DNA of 32,182 nt from an uncultured Succinivibrio sp. (lineage in GTDB: Bacteria; Pseudomonadota; Gammaproteobacteria; Enterobacterales; Succinivibrionaceae): positions 1-32,182 of the forward strand of contig CAAECI010000120.1 of NCBI GenBank assembly GCA_900754255.1. Reading direction: 5' to 3'. The translations under genes and the position numbers were made by a program. Of the stretch, positions 8,231-16,971 are shown one piece after another (position 1 is the stretch's first letter; the number at the start of each line of letters is the position of its first letter). Below the pieces are notes generated by a model. It was not told where the DNA came from and ran no database searches. It worked only from the letters and a program-made list of their open reading frames with translations.

Positions 8231-11200
8231 ATGATCCCGCGTATTAACGATTTACCGAAGACTCAGAACCTTTATACGGATTATTTAACCGAGCTTGAAG
8301 CTACAGGCTTTACGGGCGAGATTGAGAGCTCTCACTCCTCCCGTCTGCTGTGCGCTACCGACAATTCCGTCTATCAGTGCATGCCTGAGGCAGTGATCTT
8401 TCCCAAAAATGAGAATGATATTGCCCAAGCCATGAGGCTTCGTAATCATACCGATTACAAAAAAATAGTTTTTGCTCCGCGCGGCGGCGGTACCGGAACC
8501 AACGGTCAGTCCTTAAACAGGGGGATTGTGATCGATTGCTCCCGTCATATGAAAGCCGTAATGCGTTTTAACCGTGAGGCGCGCGAGATCACGGTACAAT
8601 CAGGCGTGATCAAGGACGAGCTCAACGAGCTTTTGAAAAAAGACGGTCTTTTCTTCTCCCCCGAGCTTTCAACCTCAAGTCGCGCCTGCATAAGCGGTAT
8701 GGTCAGTAATGATGCGGCGGGGCAGGGCTCATTAAAATACGGGCGTACCTCCTCACACGTCAAATCCGTAAAGGTGGTGCTGACCGACGGCTCGATTGCG
8801 GTATTCGGTCCAGTAAGCGGCGAGGAGCTTGAGCTGTGCCTGAAAAAAGAAGGCATGGAGGGAGATCTCTATCGCGCCTTGGTCCCGTTGCTCAAAGAAA
8901 ACCGCCCGCAAATCGAGGCTGTTTTCCCAAAATTAAATCGTTTTATGACGGGTTATGATCTCTATCATGCCTACGATCCTAAGACTGAGACGGTCAATTT
9001 GGCCCGTCTTATTTGCGGTGCCGAGGGAACACTGGGGATTATTTGCGAGGTAACTCTTGATCTCACCCCCATACCCGATTTCAGAACCTTACTCGTTATT
9101 AAATATGACGATTTCTTCTCGGCCCTAAAGCATGCCACCGTACTCATCGATGCCGGAGCCCTGTCCGTTGAGACCGTCGATTCTAAGGTTCTGAACCTTG
9201 CTCGTCAGGACAATGTATGGCTTTCCGTCCAGGACTATATTCGTGAGGTTCCGGGGCATGAAATCGCCGGTCTCAACATAGTTGAATTTGCAGGAAACGA
9301 CGCCGCCCTTGAAAAGGAAAAGATGCAAAGGCTCTTCGAGATCATATCCTCCGAGGCCTTAGAATTTAAAAACGGGATCCTAGGCGTACAGCAGGTCAAC
9401 GAGGCCGCGGGAATTGCCGCCGTTTACGGCATGCGTAAAAAAGCCGTGGGGCTTTTGGGTAATGCCGCAGGACGTAAAAAGCTCGTGGCCTTTACCGAGG
9501 ACACGGTTGTCCCTCCCAAGAAACTTGCCGATTATATCAGGGAATTTAGAGCCCTCTTGGATTCTAAGCACGTAGCCTACGGCATGTTCGGCCATGTCGA
9601 TACCGGACTTATGCATGTGCGTCCCGCACTTGATCTCACAAGTGATGAGGATCGTCGTAAATTTGTTGAGATCTCAGAGGGAGTGGCCGAGCTTGTAGCC
9701 AAGTACGACGGTCAGATGTGGGGTGAGCACGGCCGCGGTTATCGCAGCTGCTTCGGAGAGAAATTCTTTAAGGAGCTTTATCCCGTCGCCCGTAAGGTTA
9801 AGGAGCTTTTCGATCCGGAAAACATTATGAATCCCGGCAAGATCTGCGTGCCATTTTCCAACGACTATGATCAATTGGTAGCCATCGACGGTCCCATGCG
9901 CGGAGATCTGGATCGTACCGTTCCTCTCAACATTCGCGATGCCTTTAAGGAGGCGGTAAGTTGCAACGGCAACGGTCAATGCTTCAGCTATTCAAAATCC
10001 TCGCTCATGTGTCCAAGCTACCGTTACAGTAAGGATCATGCCCGAAGCCCCAAGGGCTATGCCGAGCTCATGCGCGATTGGCTGCGTATTTTAAACGACA
10101 GGGGCTTCAATCCTCTTACCGAGGAACAGTCGGCTTTGACGTCAGTGCCCAATCCCCTCCATTTCCTGACGCGTCTTTACAATACCATGACCTCGGCAAA
10201 GGAGGATTACAACACCGAGTATTTGGACAAGATCCGTACCTGCCTTGCCTGTAAATCTTGTAAGGGGGTATGCCCGGCACACGTCAATGCCGCTGATCTC
10301 AATTCGCGTTTTATCTCCATGTACTACGATCGCTATTTGAGACCGTCCATGGATCTTCTGACCTTAAACGCCGAGTGGTTGATCCCGCTTGCATCAAGGT
10401 TCCCCGTCCTGTCAAATTACATCTTCAAAAATGAGCTCTTTAAAAAGGCCTGCGCCGCCGTATTCAAAATTACCGATCTGCCGCCTTTTTCAGAAAAGAG
10501 CTTAAGTGCCATGTGCCGTGAGTCGGGCTTTATGCTATTGGACTCAAAGAACGCCGCTTTGAGTAAGCCTGACGTTTTGATCGTTACCGATCCCTTTACG
10601 GCTGCCTATGAAAGCGAGGGGCTCATCACCTTTGCGCGTCTCATAAGAAATTTGGGCTACAGGGTTGAATTTTTAAAGCCCTACATCAACGGCAAGCTCA
10701 TGGTGATACGCGGAGCGCGTCGTAAATTCGTGCATTTTGCCTCCAAGCAGGCCGCTCGTCTTTCCATGCTGGCCCAAAAGGGGATAACTCTCGTCGGCTA
10801 CGATCCGGCCCTTACCATCTGCTACCGCGATGAGTACGCCGCGATCCTCGGGGACGGTCGCGGGGAGTTTGACATACTGCTGCCGGAGGAGTGGCTTATA
10901 AAAGCCGTAGCCTGCGAAAAAGTACAAAAGAAAATTGCGGAGGTTAAAAAAACGGGAATGTCCGATCCCTATTACCTCTTTGCCCATTGCACGGAGCAGG
11001 CACTGCTACCAAAATCGGTACGTCAGTGGCAGGAGATCATGCAAAGCTTCGGTCTTCCTTTATTGCCGGTACCCGTAGCCTGCTGCGGCATGGCCGGTCT
11101 TCACGGGCATATGGTAGCCAACCTTAAGGAAAGCTATGCCGTGTATGAAAAGAACTGGAAGGGTGAGATCGCCTCTCGTCCCTTCGAGCGTTGCCTCGTA

Positions 11201-11299
11201 ACCGGCTATTCCTGCCGTTCTCAGGTGGAGCGCATGGAGGGTAAAAAGGCCCGCCATCCCGCCGAGGTATTGGAAGCCCTGTTTGAAGAAAATGACTGA
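8231..11299 (+). CDS. ydiJ: YdiJ-type FAD/Fe-S dehydrogenase (probable D-2-hydroxyglutarate dehydrogenase)
   Basis: This 1022-residue protein, against 1018 in E. coli YdiJ, fuses an FAD-dependent 2-hydroxyacid dehydrogenase to an Fe-S cysteine-rich module. It probably oxidises D-2-hydroxyglutarate or a related 2-hydroxyacid, passing electrons to an acceptor. The VAO-type FAD domain shows FAPRGGGTGTNGQSLNRG near residue 85, STSSRACISGMVSNDAAGQG, and GAEGTLGIICEV. LDSKHVAYGMFGHVD and MWGEHGRGYRS belong to the FAD-oxidase C domain. The Fe-S region holds CNGNGQCF and the 4Fe-4S motif CLACKSCKGVCP near residue 675, and the C-terminus has the CCG-type motif VACCGMAGLHGH. GGAG lies 4 bases before ATG 8231. 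The D-2-hydroxyglutarate role is carried over from characterised YdiJ homologues and is not read from the sequence. Confidence 0.92.
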   Translation: MIPRINDLPKTQNLYTDYLTELEATGFTGEIESSHSSRLLCATDNSVYQCMPEAVIFPKNENDIAQAMRLRNHTDYKKIVFAPRGGGTGTNGQSLNRGIVIDCSRHMKAVMRFNREAREITVQSGVIKDELNELLKKDGLFFSPELSTSSRACISGMVSNDAAGQGSLKYGRTSSHVKSVKVVLTDGSIAVFGPVSGEELELCLKKEGMEGDLYRALVPLLKENRPQIEAVFPKLNRFMTGYDLYHAYDPKTETVNLARLICGAEGTLGIICEVTLDLTPIPDFRTLLVIKYDDFFSALKHATVLIDAGALSVETVDSKVLNLARQDNVWLSVQDYIREVPGHEIAGLNIVEFAGNDAALEKEKMQRLFEIISSEALEFKNGILGVQQVNEAAGIAAVYGMRKKAVGLLGNAAGRKKLVAFTEDTVVPPKKLADYIREFRALLDSKHVAYGMFGHVDTGLMHVRPALDLTSDEDRRKFVEISEGVAELVAKYDGQMWGEHGRGYRSCFGEKFFKELYPVARKVKELFDPENIMNPGKICVPFSNDYDQLVAIDGPMRGDLDRTVPLNIRDAFKEAVSCNGNGQCFSYSKSSLMCPSYRYSKDHARSPKGYAELMRDWLRILNDRGFNPLTEEQSALTSVPNPLHFLTRLYNTMTSAKEDYNTEYLDKIRTCLACKSCKGVCPAHVNAADLNSRFISMYYDRYLRPSMDLLTLNAEWLIPLASRFPVLSNYIFKNELFKKACAAVFKITDLPPFSEKSLSAMCRESGFMLLDSKNAALSKPDVLIVTDPFTAAYESEGLITFARLIRNLGYRVEFLKPYINGKLMVIRGARRKFVHFASKQAARLSMLAQKGITLVGYDPALTICYRDEYAAILGDGRGEFDILLPEEWLIKAVACEKVQKKIAEVKKTGMSDPYYLFAHCTEQALLPKSVRQWQEIMQSFGLPLLPVPVACCGMAGLHGHMVANLKESYAVYEKNWKGEIASRPFERCLVTGYSCRSQVERMEGKKARHPAEVLEALFEEND

Positions 11300-11828
11300 T
11301 AGGCAAAAGAGATTTTCCCTGCGCCATATCGTCGCCCTCGTGTTCGGGGCGACGATGCTGTTGCTTATAATGCCGGCACTGATGTTTTTTATGTCCGCGT
11401 TTTTAAGTTTGGAATTTTTGCCGTCCACCAAAATAGGACATATGCTGGGGGCGCTTATTTCGGGGGCAGGACTTTTCTTTATACTGTGGGCAAATATTGA
11501 GCTGTACGTAAAGGGTCACGGCGGTGCGGCGGTGGTAGGCAAAATAAAGCTTATGCCCGAGACGGATGCGCTGGTTACCACGGGACCCTATGCCATGTGC
11601 CGCAATCCCATGCATACGGGACTTGTGATCTACTATACGGGCATAGCTTTTACGCTCAACAACCTTGTTTGCATGCTGTTTGCTGTTTTTTTCGGGGTAT
11701 GCGCCCTTTTATTTGCGGTGTATATTGATGAGCCTAGGCTCATGCGAGATTTCGGCAAGGAATTTGAAAGGTGGAGAGAGATCACTCCACGCTTCATACC
11801 GAAAATAAAAAAGCCTTTTTCGAATTGA
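11292..11828 (+). CDS. Isoprenylcysteine carboxyl methyltransferase-like membrane protein
   Basis: This 178-residue integral membrane protein belongs to the ICMT/phospholipid methyltransferase-like family, whose members use S-adenosylmethionine to methylate lipid-linked or small hydrophobic substrates. It shows two N-terminal membrane helices (IVALVFGATMLLLIMPALMF and MLGALISGAGLFFILWANI). It then has the signature VTTGPYAMCRNPMHTGLVI, a third hydrophobic stretch, and the C-terminal EPRLMRDFGKEFERW plus ITPRFIP. ATG 11292 overlaps the end of the ydiJ-type gene by 8 bases, suggesting translational coupling; an in-frame TTG at 11283 is less likely. The substrate in bacteria without prenylated CAAX proteins is unknown, so only the family is asserted. 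Confidence 0.8.
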   Translation: MTDRQKRFSLRHIVALVFGATMLLLIMPALMFFMSAFLSLEFLPSTKIGHMLGALISGAGLFFILWANIELYVKGHGGAAVVGKIKLMPETDALVTTGPYAMCRNPMHTGLVIYYTGIAFTLNNLVCMLFAVFFGVCALLFAVYIDEPRLMRDFGKEFERWREITPRFIPKIKKPFSN

Positions 11829-11867
11829 TTTACAATTAAATTTTATATTTTGGTTCAGGAGCCTTTT

Positions 11868-13577
11868 ATGACAATGATGTCAGGCGCTCAGATGCTGGTG
11901 CGCACTCTTGAAGATTTGGGTGTTGAATATCTGTTCGGATATCCGGGCGGAGCAGTGCTCGATATTTATGATGCTCTTCACGACTCTAAAAAAATTCATC
12001 ACGTGCTCGGACGTCATGAGCAGGCCGTAGCCCACGCCGCCGATGGGTATGCCCGTGTTACCGGCAAAACGGGGGTGGCCCTGGTTACCTCGGGACCCGG
12101 CGCCACCAATACCGTCACGGCCATCGCCACTGCATATATGGACAGCGTGCCGCTAGTTGTGATCACAGGACAGGTAGGAACTCCCCTGATAGGATCCGAC
12201 GCTTTTCAGGAGGTCGATACCATAGGTATCACCCGTCCCATAGTCAAGCACTCCTATCTTTGTCAAAAGGCTCTGGACATACCTAAATATTTGCGTCAGG
12301 CCTTTTATTTGGCAAGCAGCGGCCGCCCGGGGCCCGTGGTGGTGGATGTTCCAAAGGATTGTGTGCGCCCCTCGGTAAAATTCGAATACCCCGAACCCGA
12401 GCCCGTAGTCATGCAATCCTACAATCCGGCCAAGGCCGGACATCGCGGACAGATACGCAGGGCCTCCAAGCTATTGGCCGAGGCCAAGCGTCCCGTGCTC
12501 ATGGTGGGAGGCGGAGCCGTCTCCTCGGGAGCAAGCGATCGCATCCGTGCCATCGCCAAGGCTTTCAGACTGCCCGTTACCGCCACGCTCATGGGACTTG
12601 GGGTCTATCCTGGTACCGACGAGCAGTTTTTAGGCATGCTCGGCATGCACGGAACCTATGAGGCCAATATGGCCATGGATAAGGCCGATCTGGTGTTGGC
12701 CGTGGGCGTGAGATTTGACGATCGCGTGACCAACAACGTCGAAAAATTCTGCCCGGCCGCCAAGATCATCCATGTAGACATCGATCCCGCCTCCATTTCC
12801 AAGACCGTAACAGCGGACATTCCTATTGTGGGCGATGCCGATACGGTGATGGGACAGTTTATGGATGCCATCTCCGAGCAGAACCTATCCTGTGACGAGC
12901 AGGCTATGGATTACTGGTGGAAGGAAATTAGCAGATGGCGTTCTACCGATTGCTTGGTCTATGCAAAGGATCCAAAACTCATGAAGCCGCAGCAGATCAT
13001 CGAGGCTATTTACAAGGCCACGGGAGGAGACGCCGTGATCGTCACCGACGTGGGACAGCATCAGATGTTCAGTGCGCAATACTATAAGTTTGACAAGCCC
13101 AGAAGCTTCCTGTCCTCAGGCGGTCTCGGCACCATGGGCTACGGCTTTCCCGCCGCCATCGGCGCTTGGGTGGGAGAAAGGGAGCGCCCCATCTGCCTCA
13201 TCACCGGCGACGGCTCGTTCCAGATGAATATTCAGGAGCTTTCAACCTGCAAGCAATTCCACATCCCCGTCAAGATCTTCCTGCTTGACAACCATACCCT
13301 GGGCATGGTGCATCAATGGCAGATGATGTTCTACCGCGGACGCATCAGCTGGACCGATTTGAACGACAACCCCGACTTCGTGGCCGTGGCCAAGGCATAC
13401 GGGCATGAGGGCATATATGAGGATGATCCCGCCCGCCTTGATGAGGCCGTAGAAAGGACTTTGGCTATGAAGGATAAGCTTGTGATCTGCGATCTGCGTT
13501 GCGATACCGAGGCCAAGGTCATGCCTATGCAGCAGATGGGCGGCAGCATGTCCGACATGTTCATAAGCGGAGAATAA
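11868..13577 (+). CDS. ilvI: Acetohydroxyacid synthase large subunit, copy 1 (IlvI-like)
   Basis: This thiamine-diphosphate enzyme condenses two pyruvates, or pyruvate with 2-ketobutyrate, in the first common step of valine, leucine and isoleucine synthesis. The 569 residues include LFGYPGGAVLDIYDAL, the catalytic Glu51 in GRHEQAVAHAADGYA, SGPGATNTVTAIATAYMDS, and the ThDP/Mg motif ITGDGSFQMNIQEL. Trp484 in GMVHQWQ corresponds to the Trp that gives E. coli AHAS II its 2-ketobutyrate preference (and to the herbicide-site Trp of plants). CAGGAG lies 6 bases before ATG 11868, which decides this start over an upstream TTG at 11850. The gap from the preceding gene is only about 40 AT-rich bases. 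The small subunit follows 4 bases later. A second large subunit lies 1.7 kb downstream. Confidence 0.96.
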   Translation: MTMMSGAQMLVRTLEDLGVEYLFGYPGGAVLDIYDALHDSKKIHHVLGRHEQAVAHAADGYARVTGKTGVALVTSGPGATNTVTAIATAYMDSVPLVVITGQVGTPLIGSDAFQEVDTIGITRPIVKHSYLCQKALDIPKYLRQAFYLASSGRPGPVVVDVPKDCVRPSVKFEYPEPEPVVMQSYNPAKAGHRGQIRRASKLLAEAKRPVLMVGGGAVSSGASDRIRAIAKAFRLPVTATLMGLGVYPGTDEQFLGMLGMHGTYEANMAMDKADLVLAVGVRFDDRVTNNVEKFCPAAKIIHVDIDPASISKTVTADIPIVGDADTVMGQFMDAISEQNLSCDEQAMDYWWKEISRWRSTDCLVYAKDPKLMKPQQIIEAIYKATGGDAVIVTDVGQHQMFSAQYYKFDKPRSFLSSGGLGTMGYGFPAAIGAWVGERERPICLITGDGSFQMNIQELSTCKQFHIPVKIFLLDNHTLGMVHQWQMMFYRGRISWTDLNDNPDFVAVAKAYGHEGIYEDDPARLDEAVERTLAMKDKLVICDLRCDTEAKVMPMQQMGGSMSDMFISGE

Positions 13578-13581
13578 AATC

Positions 13582-14085
13582 ATGAGACAGATCATTTCCA
13601 TTCTGCTTGAGAATGAAACGGGTGCACTGTCGCGCGTGGTAGGGCTGTTCTCCCAGCGCGGCTACAATATTGAGGATATTACCGCCGCTCCCACCGAGGA
13701 TCGCACCGTAACCCGCATCACCATCATTACCGAAAGCGACAAGGTGGAGCTCGAGCGTATTACCAAACAGTTGCACAAGCTCGTCAACGTCATCAAGGTG
13801 GCCTCTTTGGCCGACGACAGCGACGGAGTGGTTGAGCGCGAGATCCTTTTTGTGAAGGTACAGGCGGTAGGGCATACGGCCCGTGCTGAAATTAAGAATC
13901 TTTGTGATATCTTCAAGGCCGAAATAGTGGATGTTACTCCCGAGCTTTACATACTGCAGTATGTAAATACCTCCGCCGAGGTCGATCGCTTCTTAAAGGC
14001 GGTAGGCGATCAGGCTGAGGTTAAGGAAACCGTGCGCTCGGGCGTATGCGGCATCTTCCGCGGCGACCATTCGTTGCATCAGTAA
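13582..14085 (+). CDS. ilvH: Acetohydroxyacid synthase small (regulatory) subunit, copy 1
   Basis: This 167-residue regulatory subunit (E. coli IlvH 163) activates the large subunit and mediates valine feedback inhibition. The N-terminal ACT domain reads LLENETGALSRVVGLFSQRG followed by YNIEDI, and keeps the Asn, Gly and Asn positions known to bind valine in IlvH. KQLHKLVNVIKV closes the ACT domain. The C-terminal ALS_ss_C domain ends RSGVCGIFRGDHSLHQ. It starts 4 bases after the large subunit with GGAG upstream. It has ITAAPTEDRTVTR where copy 2 has the more canonical LTVAPTDDPTLSR, so the pair has diverged. Confidence 0.95.
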   Translation: MRQIISILLENETGALSRVVGLFSQRGYNIEDITAAPTEDRTVTRITIITESDKVELERITKQLHKLVNVIKVASLADDSDGVVEREILFVKVQAVGHTARAEIKNLCDIFKAEIVDVTPELYILQYVNTSAEVDRFLKAVGDQAEVKETVRSGVCGIFRGDHSLHQ

Positions 14086-14107
14086 AAGGGATGCATACCC
14101 GTAAACA

Positions 14108-14135
14108 GCCGTCTTAATACTGACGGCCGTTTTTT
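14108..14135 (+). terminator. Rho-independent terminator after AHAS operon 1
   Basis: A 6-bp stem GCCGTC/GACGGC with an 8-base loop is followed, after CG, by six T. It stands 22 bases after the small-subunit stop and isolates this operon from the SUFU-like gene. Confidence 0.7.
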
Positions 14136-14152
14136 GAATACAGGATTTAGCT

Positions 14153-15193
14153 TTGAAACATACCGATCTTTACGCAACCATTCGGGAGCTATCTGATAAG
14201 AACGATTTTTTCGGCATCATAAGGCTCATAGACCGGCAAAAGGATCCCGATTACGATTTGACGCTGGAGTTTGCGCGCGCGTGCATCAATGCCTCCAATA
14301 CCGTACAGGACGGTTATGCACTTTTGGATGCTGCCGACAAGGGCTTGGATTCCTGGGCCACCGAGGGTAAGGATGATCCCGCATGGCTTTTCTACAAGGG
14401 CTATGTGCTCTTTAAGCAGGGGCTGGTGCCCGAGGCGCTCATACGCTTTGAGCATGCCATGCGCTACGTGGACGTGAGCAGAAGCGAGCTTATGAGCAAG
14501 ATCGCAACCATGCTCGATATTTGCCGCACCAAGATGTTCGAAAGCGAATTCTCAGGCCTTTCTCCCTCCGACAGGGAGCTGGTGCAGGCGCATATTGCCG
14601 AGTATTTCGGTCCCTACGTAAAGCTCGGCTCAAGCTGCAACGTCGATATTCTGCGTTGTCCTCCTCATGAGGGGCATGATTACCAATTGCTCGTAACCTG
14701 CGGTCTTGCCGGGAAAAAGCTTGCGGTACCCGAGGGCTACGACGAGGGGGCCAATTCTCATCTGGAGCTCGCCCTTGCTTTGCCTAAGGATTATGATTTC
14801 TCGGCTGATAAGGTTCGCAACTGGGAGGTTTTTTTACTCATAAGCCTCATCGAGCACGTCATAAGTTCGCAGAACTTTATCGGCTTTGGCTATTTCACCG
14901 TGCAGGATGCCCCTTTTTCCGCCGCTGCCGATTACCGCGGCATGATGCTTACCGGCATGGGTGATTATTCCGGGCTTGCCCAAAGCGTTACCTTGGGAGA
15001 CGGGACGCTGGCGCATTTCTTCCAGGTGATCCCCTTGCGTCCCTTGGAGTGTGCCTATAGAGAAAATCACGGAGCCTTGGATCTGCTGAATGTTTTTCGC
15101 GAGAAAAATGCGGAGCTTACTCCCTTTAGATACGAAAGGCCGGATTATGCGGCCCTCTTTAATGCGAAAATAGCGGGTAGTGAAAATAATTAG
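14153..15193 (+). CDS. TPR-like plus suppressor-of-fused (SUFU)-like domain protein
   Basis: The 346-residue protein has an N-terminal helical part (residues about 1-130) that reads like tetratricopeptide helices, for example PAWLFYKGYVLFKQGLVPEA followed by LIRFEHAM. Its C-terminal part resembles the SUFU family: CNVDILRCPPHEGHDYQLLV leads into TCGLAGKKLAVPEGYD, then LELALALPKDYDF, WEVFLLISLIEHVI and FFQVIPLRPLECAYRE. Bacterial SUFU proteins are poorly understood; some have been linked to toxin immunity or contact systems. No signal peptide or membrane segment is seen, so it is likely cytoplasmic. The start is TTG 14153 with CAGGA upstream, since no usable ATG comes early. It follows a terminator and precedes AHAS copy 2 by 58 bases. 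Its function here is unknown. Confidence 0.65.
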   Translation: MKHTDLYATIRELSDKNDFFGIIRLIDRQKDPDYDLTLEFARACINASNTVQDGYALLDAADKGLDSWATEGKDDPAWLFYKGYVLFKQGLVPEALIRFEHAMRYVDVSRSELMSKIATMLDICRTKMFESEFSGLSPSDRELVQAHIAEYFGPYVKLGSSCNVDILRCPPHEGHDYQLLVTCGLAGKKLAVPEGYDEGANSHLELALALPKDYDFSADKVRNWEVFLLISLIEHVISSQNFIGFGYFTVQDAPFSAAADYRGMMLTGMGDYSGLAQSVTLGDGTLAHFFQVIPLRPLECAYRENHGALDLLNVFREKNAELTPFRYERPDYAALFNAKIAGSENN

Positions 15194-15251
15194 CCAAAAG
15201 ATCTAAGCTTCTGTTGTACTGGAACGTATTAATTACAAAGAGTTAAAAAAG

Positions 15252-16970
15252 ATGGCCATGGAAAAAATGAACGGCGCCGCCCAGCTGGTGCGGGCATTGG
15301 AGGAGCTCGGGGTTACCGAAATCTTCGGATACCCGGGAGCTACCGTAGTTGATATTTACGACGAGCTTTTGAATTCTGACAAGATCCATCACACTCTGGC
15401 TCGTCACGAGCAGGGCGCCGTTCACGAGGCTGACGGCTATGCCCGTGCATCGGGTAAAACCGGCGTGGCGCTGGTTACCTCGGGTCCGGGTGCCACCAAT
15501 ACCGTCACCGCCATCGCCACGGCGTATATGGACAGCGTGCCGCTAGTGGTGATCTCAGGACAGGTTTCCACTCACCTCATCGGTACTGACGCCTTCCAGG
15601 AGGTCGATACCGTGGGCGTCACGAGACCCGTGGTCAAATACTCGTTTTTGTGTAAAAAGCCTGAGGACATCACCGTCAACATTCGCAAGGCCTTCTACAT
15701 TGCCTCCACGGGACGCAAGGGCCCCGTGCTCGTGGATATTCCCAAGAATTGTCAGACCAAGCGCTATATTTTCGATTACAGTCCCAATTCCGAGATGCAT
15801 CTGCGATCCTATAATCCCACGGTTTTCGGACATAGGGGACAGGTACGTCGTGCGGCCGAGCTTTTGAACAAAGCCCGTCGTCCCGTCATGCTCATAGGCG
15901 GCGGCGTGGTGCAGGGCGAGGCCTCGGAGCGTGCCTGCGAGCTTGCCAAGCGTCTTAATTTGCCCGTGGTTACGACACTTATGGGTATAGGCGCTTTCCC
16001 GGAAAACGATAAGCAATGTTTGGGTATGCTCGGCATGCACGGTCTGTATGAGGCCAATGAGGCTATGAACGGAGCCGATCTGGTCTTTGCCTGCGGTACG
16101 CGCTTTGCCGATCGCTCTACCAATAACGTGCGTAAATTCTGTCCCGAGGCCACCGTCGTGCATATTGACGTCGATCCGGCCTCCATCTCCAAGACCATTC
16201 ATGCCGACGTTCCCATAGTGGGAGACGTCAATACCGTCTTGGGGCAGATCCTGTCGGTGCTTGACGAAATGCAGATCCGCGAGAACTCCGAGCTTGACTC
16301 CTGGTGGGCAGAAATTGAAAAGTGGCGGGATAAAAAATGTCTTAGCTACGTGCACAAGCCCAATATGGTACGTCCGCAGACCGTAATTGAAACCGTATGC
16401 CGTATGACGAGCGCCCTTGATCCCATCGTCACCACCGATGTGGGACAGCATCAGATGTTTACGGCGCAGTACTTCAAATTTGACAAGCCGCGCCGCCTCA
16501 TTACCTCGGGCGGATTGGGCACCATGGGCTTTGGCGTACCCGCCGCCGTGGGGGTACAAAAGGCCTTGCCCGATCGCACGGTCATAACTTTCACGGGTGA
16601 CGGATCGTTCCAGATGTGCTTTCAGGAGCTGGCCGTGGCCGCCAAATACCGCATGCCGCTTAAGATCTTTATCTTGGATAACAGCGTGCTCGGTATGGTA
16701 AGACAGTTCCAAACCGTGTTTTATCATCATCGCTATTCAGGAACCGAGCTTGATTTCAATCCCGATTTCTTAAAAATAGCCGAGGCCTACGGGGCCTTCG
16801 GGATCAGGGTAAAGCGCGATGAGGATCTCGAAGATGCGATAGCACAGGCCATGGCGATTAGGGATCGTCCTGCCATAGTTGACGTCATCACCGACACCAA
16901 CGCCATAGTTCTGCCCTGGCAAAGAGCCGACGGATCCATGGTTGAAATGATTTTGAACGAGGAGAACTGA
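15252..16970 (+). CDS. ilvB: Acetohydroxyacid synthase large subunit, copy 2
   Basis: This is a second complete AHAS large subunit of 572 residues. It keeps the catalytic Glu53 in ARHEQGAVHEADGYA, SGPGATNTVTAIATAYMDS, FQEVDTVGVTRPVVKYSF, and the ThDP motif FTGDGSFQMCFQEL. Two family positions differ from copy 1. The substrate-pocket Trp is Phe486 (GMVRQFQ), and the second Gly of GYPGG is Ala (GYPGATVVDIYD). Loss of that Trp is expected to lower preference for 2-ketobutyrate and to reduce sensitivity to Trp-site herbicides; this is inference from E. coli AHAS II and plant enzymes. ATG 15252 is chosen, with ATG 15258 also possible; the ribosome site is weak. It forms an operon with the next small subunit. 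Confidence 0.95.
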   Translation: MAMEKMNGAAQLVRALEELGVTEIFGYPGATVVDIYDELLNSDKIHHTLARHEQGAVHEADGYARASGKTGVALVTSGPGATNTVTAIATAYMDSVPLVVISGQVSTHLIGTDAFQEVDTVGVTRPVVKYSFLCKKPEDITVNIRKAFYIASTGRKGPVLVDIPKNCQTKRYIFDYSPNSEMHLRSYNPTVFGHRGQVRRAAELLNKARRPVMLIGGGVVQGEASERACELAKRLNLPVVTTLMGIGAFPENDKQCLGMLGMHGLYEANEAMNGADLVFACGTRFADRSTNNVRKFCPEATVVHIDVDPASISKTIHADVPIVGDVNTVLGQILSVLDEMQIRENSELDSWWAEIEKWRDKKCLSYVHKPNMVRPQTVIETVCRMTSALDPIVTTDVGQHQMFTAQYFKFDKPRRLITSGGLGTMGFGVPAAVGVQKALPDRTVITFTGDGSFQMCFQELAVAAKYRMPLKIFILDNSVLGMVRQFQTVFYHHRYSGTELDFNPDFLKIAEAYGAFGIRVKRDEDLEDAIAQAMAIRDRPAIVDVITDTNAIVLPWQRADGSMVEMILNEEN

Positions 16971-16971
16971 T

